Below are positions 59,501 through 64,000 of a DNA stretch of 64,000 nucleotides, in pieces. The position numbers were made by a program, and so were the translations under genes. The notes under the pieces were generated by a model, which saw only the letters and a program-made list of their open reading frames with translations, was not told the origin of the DNA and made no database searches. Every line of letters begins with the position of its first letter. Position 1 is the stretch's first letter. Origin of the DNA: Planctomycetota bacterium (lineage in GTDB: Bacteria; Planctomycetota; Planctomycetia; Pirellulales; UBA1268); assembly GCA_003669605.1 (NCBI GenBank), contig QWOP01000082.1, forward strand, positions 1 to 64,000. The letters are read 5' to 3'.

Positions 59501-62216
59501 CATTCCGCCAACGGATCAACTCCCCCACCAGATCGCGCACGGTGCCGTTGGGGGTCTCCATGGCAGCGGCCAGGAGCGCCCCCTGAAGGCGGTCGAGCCT
59601 GGGCACGGTCCGCGGGGGAGTGGTCGTGGGAACGACACGGTAGATCCGTCCCTTCTCGGCTCCGGCGCGGGGATCAAGGGTGGCCAGGGTCTCGGCGGGG
59701 ATCCAGATCGGATGCTCGATGACGTAGCGGTACATATCGACAATCCACAATCCGCCGTCGGGACCGGTGCGGGCCTGCACCGGGCGGAACCAGGGATCGC
59801 TGGAGGCGAGGAATTCACTCTCCGCTTCCCCGGCTGCTCGGGTGGAGGTGAAGGTGGCTCCATCCGGCACGAGCAATTGCCGGTGGACGAGATTATTGAC
59901 CGGCTCGCAAGTGAAGACGTTGCCGGTGAGGGGAGTGCCGTCCTGCACGAGCAGCGTGTCGCGGTAGATGCCGATCCCGCAGGCGGCGGTCGCCCTGCCA
60001 GGGGCGCCAGAGAGTGCGAAAAGGACCTGGTTGGAGAGCGGAAAGAGTTGCCCCGGCCCGGGGAGTGAGGTGATGGCGACGCTCGTCCGCGATGGAATGA
60101 GGTGGGGATTGCGCCGCAGCCAGTGATCGGCCAGCGGGTAGTGAATGCAGGGCATGCTGTTGGTGCAGCCAAACCAGTCGCCGCTGTCGTTGCGTACCCG
60201 CCCCTGCTGCGTGGCACCGCTGGCGGCCTCGAACGCACCGGAATCGGGCTGGAAGCGGAAGTCGCGTTGGCCGAGGTGGGTGGTGTGCCCACTGCGCGTG
60301 CTCTCGATAGCGCCGCCAAACAATCCGCAGGCGCCTTCCAGCCATCCGTCGAGACCATATTCAAGGCTGTTGACCCGGGCCTGGAAGTTATGCGTGGCAA
60401 ACCCGCTGAGGAGTTTCTCGACGCGGTCCGCCCGACCGTCGCCGTCGGTGTCGGTGGCAAAGAGGACGTCGGGGGCCGCACACACAAGCACCCCTCCCCG
60501 CCACGCGGTGACCCCGGTGGGAAACGGAATCCCCTCGAGGAACAGCGAGGATCGTTCCGGAAGACCATCGCCGTCGTCGTCGTGGAGGCAACGGACCCGG
60601 CCGCCCGGTTTGCCGTCGGGGCTGCCTTGGGGGTAGTCGGCCATCTCGGCAACCCACGTCCGTCCATCGGGGCCGAAGGCAACGGCCACCGGGCTTTCGA
60701 TCAGCGGCTCGGCGGCGACCAGTTCGACGCGGAACCCGGGGGGCGTGCGGAGCGTGGCGAGGGCCTCAAGCGGCGGCAGCGGAGCGATTCCTCCAGTGCC
60801 AACTCCATCGGTCACGGCCAGAAATTCGCTCTCGGCCTGACGGTGGACGGCGGCCACGATCGTCTCCTCCAGGCCCGGTGCATAGGGGGCGGGGATGTCG
60901 TAATAGATCGTCGCATCGCCCCCTTCGTAGCCACCTTCGCGGAGGATCCGTGCGGAAGGTACATATCCGGGGCAGGCATTGGCGTAGGCGTGGATCCAGG
61001 TGCGGCCACCGTCGAGCTCCCGCTTCAGGCGCCGTGCGTAGTCGACGACCACCTCGCCGGGGAGAAAGATCCATGCCAGTTGGTCGCCGAAGAGCATGCT
61101 CTGGATGGGGTAACTAATTTCGGTGGCGAGCGCCTGGCCGCCATCGAGGCGGGCGAGTTGTGTCCTGGCGTGGTGACCGACCGCACCGGGCTGCGTGGCC
61201 CGTTGGTTCCAGGCATCGCGGGAGGGGAGGGGCGCGAGGGGGAGGTTGACCCGCTCGATCGCGGATCGGGGGGGCATGGTGAGGGGGCGCAGTTCGGTGG
61301 CCAGCAAGCGGTCGATTTCATCGGCCAGTTCGCGGCCGAGAATGTCAGCCGACTGCCAGTCGGCACCGAGGACGCCGCCACGGGGATTGGAGTCGGCACC
61401 GCAGCCGATCGAGACCAGCGCCCTGCAGCCCGGGTGGCGGCGTTCCAGGTGGACCATCGCATAGCCGGGCCAGTCTCCGCTGAGGAAGTCGTCGCTGAGC
61501 GTGACGGCATGGCAGGCGTAGGTCGTGAACAGCCCCCGAAGCGTGCCGTCGGGGGCGCGGACCGACAGCAATGGGAGGTCGTGATCGACCGGACCGCCGG
61601 CCGTTCGGCGGTTGAAGGCGAATCCCAACCGGCCGATGCCGAAGGCAAGCTGCGCCGGCTGGAGATCGGCCAGTGCCGCCACCGCCACCTCCTCAAGGCA
61701 CCGCTCCAATTGGTCGCTGTAGCGGAGGATCCGCTCCCAGTGATCGGCCGGGATCGGCTGGCCGAAGAGGGTGTTTGCGCAGTCGCGGATCATCGGACCG
61801 CTGTGGGTGTGAGATGCCAAGATCGCCAGCCGCGGCCGGTCGATGCCGTGGGCCACCAGCCTGACAGCCACCCGCTCGGTAAGGCTCTCGGGGATCCCCA
61901 ATCCATCGACGGTGATCACGACGACCGTGTCGGCGGGGACGGGGCTGGAAGTGGCGGCGGCGGCAGAGCCGATGGCGATCGCCTTGGCCCACAGGGTCTG
62001 CCGCACCCCTGCCGATTCCTTCGTCCGCCCACCGAACCCGTTGGGGCGAACAGGATAGCTGGGAGTGATGTCGACGGCTGCCAGACCGGCGACGAGCCCT
62101 GACTGCAGGGCGCTCGTCTGAACAGCGATCTCCTGGGCAGTGCTCAGGCTCCCCGCGGCGACCTGCCAGAGCACGACCACCACCACACAGAGCACTGTCC
62201 GTTTCATGCAGCGCAT
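56580..62216 (-). CDS. Giant secreted protein: neutral ceramidase-like + PVC dehydrogenase + HEAT + heme domain
   Basis: 1878 residues from the ATG at 62214-62216, which has GAGGG five bases upstream; the ATG at 62207 is the alternative. Order by residue: signal peptide; neutral/alkaline ceramidase-like hydrolase (about 35-470, ILASHTHSGPMIRD near 135 as its metal motif); PVC-type membrane-bound dehydrogenase domain (about 480-860, GFRVELVAAEPLIESPVAVA); HEAT-like repeats (860-1260); a heme domain with HCAACHRLQG near 1290; a carbohydrate-binding-like beta domain (about 1430-1590); HEAT again to the end. It is the largest gene here and lies alone on its strand segment. Substrate unknown; the ceramidase fusion is unusual. 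Confidence 0.85.
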   Translation of the reverse strand: MRCMKRTVLCVVVVVLWQVAAGSLSTAQEIAVQTSALQSGLVAGLAAVDITPSYPVRPNGFGGRTKESAGVRQTLWAKAIAIGSAAAATSSPVPADTVVVITVDGLGIPESLTERVAVRLVAHGIDRPRLAILASHTHSGPMIRDCANTLFGQPIPADHWERILRYSDQLERCLEEVAVAALADLQPAQLAFGIGRLGFAFNRRTAGGPVDHDLPLLSVRAPDGTLRGLFTTYACHAVTLSDDFLSGDWPGYAMVHLERRHPGCRALVSIGCGADSNPRGGVLGADWQSADILGRELADEIDRLLATELRPLTMPPRSAIERVNLPLAPLPSRDAWNQRATQPGAVGHHARTQLARLDGGQALATEISYPIQSMLFGDQLAWIFLPGEVVVDYARRLKRELDGGRTWIHAYANACPGYVPSARILREGGYEGGDATIYYDIPAPYAPGLEETIVAAVHRQAESEFLAVTDGVGTGGIAPLPPLEALATLRTPPGFRVELVAAEPLIESPVAVAFGPDGRTWVAEMADYPQGSPDGKPGGRVRCLHDDDGDGLPERSSLFLEGIPFPTGVTAWRGGVLVCAAPDVLFATDTDGDGRADRVEKLLSGFATHNFQARVNSLEYGLDGWLEGACGLFGGAIESTRSGHTTHLGQRDFRFQPDSGAFEAASGATQQGRVRNDSGDWFGCTNSMPCIHYPLADHWLRRNPHLIPSRTSVAITSLPGPGQLFPLSNQVLFALSGAPGRATAACGIGIYRDTLLVQDGTPLTGNVFTCEPVNNLVHRQLLVPDGATFTSTRAAGEAESEFLASSDPWFRPVQARTGPDGGLWIVDMYRYVIEHPIWIPAETLATLDPRAGAEKGRIYRVVPTTTPPRTVPRLDRLQGALLAAAMETPNGTVRDLVGELIRWRNDQEAIPALEHLALRSPRPEVRLQAMSTAATLRPPTEDFLARVLADPDALVRRHAVRIAEPSLATSDKVAAAVAGLAADPDAMVRMQVAATAASLPEELGAGVILELFTSAGADEILAAAIESSLTVSHAKGVMALLAGLPGGGPDRLVAAVAQVADRQTLSQMVALAATAAADSPSPRTLTRLAAVLDACSARDDLPAPASNAVFQSPTLQALWGPLAAQASLVAISEDDPEPLRIAAVRLVAHGPRMGTEHCGLLVALLAPRSPPGLQAAALESLRRDPRAGVAEALLAAWPTLAPRARREALGMLLERTSWSGTLLDAVESGTVSRAELDLATQQALLEHPQESIRSRAATVLQPPSIADRDETMLRYRAAIGPGSDDGSQVFVRHCAACHRLQGIGHSIGPDIASFAGKPVEALLTAVLDPHRAVDPRYQAYVIELEDGRSLTGTIVDETATSLTVLAAEGKQDAVLRREIAALRGTGRSLMPEGFERQITPAAMNDFWLWLASQRPPAKSLPGNTPQTLVVATEGLVVLPAAAAEIRGGEIVFETEFQNIGHWHDPQDTVRWQLQLEGERDVEVWAELSCDPGSAGNRLRLEGADPTLTATVASTGAWSRYELVRLGSVRLSAGAQQLVVRADCERVPGEAGMAPLRGALADLRALHLVPHGEAPEALGNMLPPPPLPAALPSPAEIARSLLDESRDTAAREGVIAAWLQTDGNADDLIRLMAAGLPADSPGSAEEYRRIPWIWRVAIAVGRRGDREQLGRVLAAALPRADADPAGLTHWQAVVIGGGLVNGLSLEGTWPGAELATVIRNEQSLQTRWSAALELATAMADDPTVPDGTRYDCLRMVALGDPVVSVAKLATFLAPGVSAELQMGAVSGLADIPDDSATPLLVEALPRLFESNRELAIKALVRSERRCLALLDAIATGNLPETLAHHPRILELVDHPSAAVRAAARQLLGAGGMPREAPPQ

Positions 62217-62502
62217 CGGAGCCCTCGGCAACTGACTGCGTGGGGAGGAAGTGAACAGGAGCGACCCGCGAGCCCCGTCGGACGCCGATCCTACCGCTGG
62301 GAGCAGGGCACCGAAAACCTCACCGTCTCCAGTGCCCTCCGGTGGCGCGGAGGCGTTCGGGTAGGCTATTGAAGCGGAAACTGTGGGAACGCCTTCAGGA
62401 AACGGATTGGGAACCCAGAACTGGGAAAATATTTGGCCGCCCCTTCGCGGCCGTAGCGTTCGCAGTCCCCGGCCGTTTTCGCCCCCAACGGAGAGCCTCT
62501 CG
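62217..62502. other. Intergenic region between the giant protein and the rhodanese-domain gene
   Basis: These 286 bases between divergent genes show no coding frame. Two small palindromes occur: CCCAG-AA-CTGGG at 62414-62425 and GGCCGC/GCGGCC at 62435-62452 (6-base loop). aaaatattt near 62426-62434 is the only strongly A/T-rich spot and may be a -10 area for the plus-strand gene. Confidence 0.5.
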
Positions 62503-63678
62503 ATGAAGATGTCGCTGTCGATGATGGCTGGCGTGGTGCTGGTCGGCGTTGGTTTGTCGGTGGTGGTGGCGCGAGCGCAGCAATCGTCGCCACCTCTTTC
62601 CAGGCCCTCTCTCCCGCCCGTCGCCAACCAAACTCCCCCCGCCCCACGAGGACAACTCCCGCCTGGGGCCCCGCGGGGCCCCCAGACGCCGCCGCCCAAC
62701 TTTTCCCAGGAGCCTTCTCCGCCAGTTGCACCGCAATCTCCCCCGCCGCCACCAGAGGCCTTTTCGCAGCCGGGGCCGGGTTGGCCGAATGGGCCCCAGC
62801 CAAATGGTCCTCACCAGCCAAATGGTCCTCACCAGCCAAATGGTCCTCACCAGCCAGGTGGTCCCCACTCTCCGCCGCAGCAGCCTCCAGGGCCGTATCC
62901 GATCAACCCGCAGCCGGGGCGGTTTGTGATCCTCAATCACGACATGCATCTTTTCGACCGTGATCAAGGGATGGTGGAGGGGGGGGAGTTGACGCTCCAT
63001 TTCGACACCGCCACCGGAGAGGTGCGGTATCTGACAAAAAGCGACAGCGGGCTGGCATGGCAGCGGATCCTTCCACCGCCCCCCGGCGACTTCTCGCCCC
63101 CTCCGCCGCATCACCCCCCTGCCCCGGGCTACCCACACTTCCCGCAGCCACACTCCCCGCCCCCGCCGCCACAGGGTTTCCCCCCCACTCCCGCGCAAGC
63201 CCCCCACCCGTTTGACGGAGCCACGTTCCCCGGCGGAAACCCCCGCGTCGACCCCAATGGGTTTCGCGATCAGGTCGATCAGGTGGGAGAACTCCGCCGC
63301 ACCCACTCGATCGACGAACAGGCGTTTCTCGAAATGGCGGCCGGTGAGAACACCGTGATCCTCGATGCCCGCAGCCGGGAGAAGTTCGCACTGCTCCACG
63401 TCCGTGGGGCAGTAAATCTCAGCCTTCCCGACATGACGGCTTCGGAGCTGGAAAAGATCATTCCCTCGAAGGAGACGAGGATCCTCATCTACTGCAACAA
63501 CAATTTTGCCAACTCACCGACGGTGTTTCCCGAAAAGGTAGCCAGTGCCGCGCTCAACCTCCACACCTTTACCACGCTCTCCAGCTACGGCTACCGCAAC
63601 GTGTTTGAACTCGGGCCACTGCTCGATGGCAACCAGACGCGGATCCCACTCGAGGGACGGTCACACCAGGCAGAGTAA
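62503..63678 (+). CDS. Proline-rich secreted protein with a C-terminal rhodanese domain
   Basis: 391 residues from the ATG at 62503 (signal peptide MMAGVVLVGVGLSVVVARAQ). A long Pro/Gln/Gly-rich region with NGPHQP repeats spans about residues 30-270. The last 110 residues form a rhodanese domain: ILDARSREKFALLHVRGAVN, the active-site Cys331 in LIYCNNNFANS, and YGYRNVFELGPLLD. The active loop is CNNNFAN, longer and more Asn-rich than in typical thiosulfate sulfurtransferases, so the substrate may differ. Probably secreted or attached to the envelope. Confidence 0.88.
   Translation: MKMSLSMMAGVVLVGVGLSVVVARAQQSSPPLSRPSLPPVANQTPPAPRGQLPPGAPRGPQTPPPNFSQEPSPPVAPQSPPPPPEAFSQPGPGWPNGPQPNGPHQPNGPHQPNGPHQPGGPHSPPQQPPGPYPINPQPGRFVILNHDMHLFDRDQGMVEGGELTLHFDTATGEVRYLTKSDSGLAWQRILPPPPGDFSPPPPHHPPAPGYPHFPQPHSPPPPPQGFPPTPAQAPHPFDGATFPGGNPRVDPNGFRDQVDQVGELRRTHSIDEQAFLEMAAGENTVILDARSREKFALLHVRGAVNLSLPDMTASELEKIIPSKETRILIYCNNNFANSPTVFPEKVASAALNLHTFTTLSSYGYRNVFELGPLLDGNQTRIPLEGRSHQAE
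62801..62854 (+). repeat. Three perfect 18-bp tandem repeats (NGPHQP)
   Basis: caaatggtcctcaccagc is repeated exactly at 62801-62818, 62819-62836 and 62837-62854, followed and preceded by degenerate copies. It codes NGPHQP units in the linker of the rhodanese protein. A coding minisatellite, not a CRISPR. Confidence 0.9.
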
Positions 63679-63840
63679 GAGCCCTTCCTCTTTCACCGAC
63701 TGATTCTGCTTGAGGAGCCTCAAAGCAACGCGCACCACCGAGCCACCATCGACAGTGCCTGTGTCCAGATTGCGGAGAAATCTCCTCCGCGAGGGGCGCG
63801 GCCGCCGGGAGAGCCCAGATGCCGAAGAAGATGCCCCGGC

Positions 63841-63872
63841 CTGGGTGTGTAAATGGCGGAGTACACACCCAG
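63841..63872. terminator. Perfect 11-bp hairpin after the rhodanese-domain gene
   Basis: CTGGGTGTGTA (63841-63851) pairs exactly with TACACACCCAG (63862-63872), with a 10-base loop. It is 163 bases after the rhodanese gene stop and in the region between convergent genes. A terminator is likely, though the following sequence has no T-run. The same arm would also work on the minus strand. Confidence 0.5.
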
Positions 63873-63903
63873 ACCGGTGGGGCACCCTTCTGGCTTCGCG
63901 AAC

Positions 63904-63919
63904 CGGGTCGAAGCCCGGC
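63904..63919 (-). terminator. Short UUCG-type hairpin downstream of amt
   Basis: CCGGGTCGAAGCCCGG at 63904-63919; on the minus strand it reads CCGGGCTTCGACCCGG, a 5-bp stem closed by a CTTCGA loop, four bases after the amt stop. A plausible terminator stem for the ammonium transporter mRNA, but without a T-run. Confidence 0.4.
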
Positions 63920-63922
63920 AGA

Positions 63923-64000
63923 TCAGGTGAGGTGATAGGCAGACTCACCATGCTCCACGATGTCGAGCCCTTCGGCTTCGGTGTTGGTGTGAACCGTAAA
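63923..64000 (-). CDS. amt: Ammonium transporter (Amt family), C-terminal 25 codons
   Basis: The minus strand ends FTVHTNTEAEGLDIVEHGES then AYHLT and stop. The strings EGLDxxEHGExAY are the conserved C-terminal tail of Amt/AmtB proteins, which gates transport and contacts GlnK. The rest of the gene lies beyond the right edge. Convergent with the rhodanese gene. Confidence 0.85.
   Translation of the reverse strand, partial: FTVHTNTEAEGLDIVEHGESAYHLT

Noticed and set aside
60102-62102. A 666-codon plus-strand frame
   Set aside because: It is antisense to the ceramidase/dehydrogenase part of the giant gene; the minus-strand protein has clear domains, and long antisense frames are expected at this GC content.
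62801-62854. Possible CRISPR-like repeats
   Set aside because: Three contiguous in-frame 18-bp copies encoding NGPHQP, without spacers.
63679-63922. A minus-strand frame of 96 codons between rhodanese and amt
   Set aside because: It spans two hairpins and overlaps the end of amt; no motif or ribosome binding site supports it.

Overview
This 64 kb window is a GC-rich chromosomal segment from a planctomycete, most likely of the Pirellulales type; the order is inferred, the phylum is well supported. The evidence is a set of lineage hallmarks: a DUF1552 / DUF1587-1592 gene pair, a DUF1598 secreted protein, a giant protein carrying the PVC-type membrane-bound dehydrogenase and heme domains, a secreted metalloprotease with the LEPR-type N-terminal tag, a Ycf46 / DUF1257 / DUF2997 cluster, and three adjacent genes that look like mfnD, mfnF and mfnE, which serve methanofuran-type cofactor synthesis for tetrahydromethanopterin-linked C1 metabolism. 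I saw no rRNA, tRNA, CRISPR array, insertion sequence or prophage. The segment looks like stable, densely coding core chromosome.

Layout. 0-5.7 kb: the 5' part of mnmG (minus strand), a secreted metalloprotease, a SNF2 helicase and two small unrecognised proteins around a 450 bp intergenic region with a perfect DnaA-box sequence and an inverted repeat. 5.8-12 kb: a tight reductive cluster made of a LuxE/phenylacetate-CoA-ligase-like adenylating enzyme, a CoA-acylating-type aldehyde dehydrogenase, an iron alcohol dehydrogenase, a secreted PQQ-type beta-propeller and a PflX-like radical SAM protein. 12-14.7 kb: a small protein, a Ycf46-like AAA+ ATPase, DUF1257 and DUF2997. 14.7-20.4 kb: zinc-ribbon membrane protein, TPR protein, PilT, YjbQ, a PLP decarboxylase and a DksA-type zinc finger protein. 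20.5-26.8 kb: HtrA protease, a shortened SecA, a secreted coiled-coil protein and DusB.

26.8-33.2 kb is a suf operon: sufR, a lone nuoB, sufC, sufB, sufD and a Rieske-SufT fusion. No cysteine desulfurase is present in the window. Directly after it, 33.2-36.1 kb, come the three overlapping mfn-like genes. 36.1-46.2 kb holds the DUF1598 protein, an FHA-GAF-sigma54 activator, a YacP-like NYN protein, pyrC-pyrB, a putative lipoprotein and a TolC-like outer membrane protein. The TolC-like gene is divergent from a MacB-type ABC pair (46.4-49.7 kb), so together they resemble an efflux system without a visible adaptor.

49.8-62.2 kb is a minus-strand block of five large secreted proteins (DUF1552, DUF1592 family, SGNH hydrolase, PQQ propeller, ceramidase/dehydrogenase/heme giant), probably acting outside the cytoplasm on sulfated or complex organic matter. 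The window ends with a proline-rich rhodanese-domain protein and the last 25 codons of an ammonium transporter on the minus strand.

Start codons were chosen from Shine-Dalgarno matches, 4-base overlaps and protein N-termini. Several genes use GTG or TTG, and these choices are noted per entry. All family assignments are by reading the protein sequences; no searches were run.
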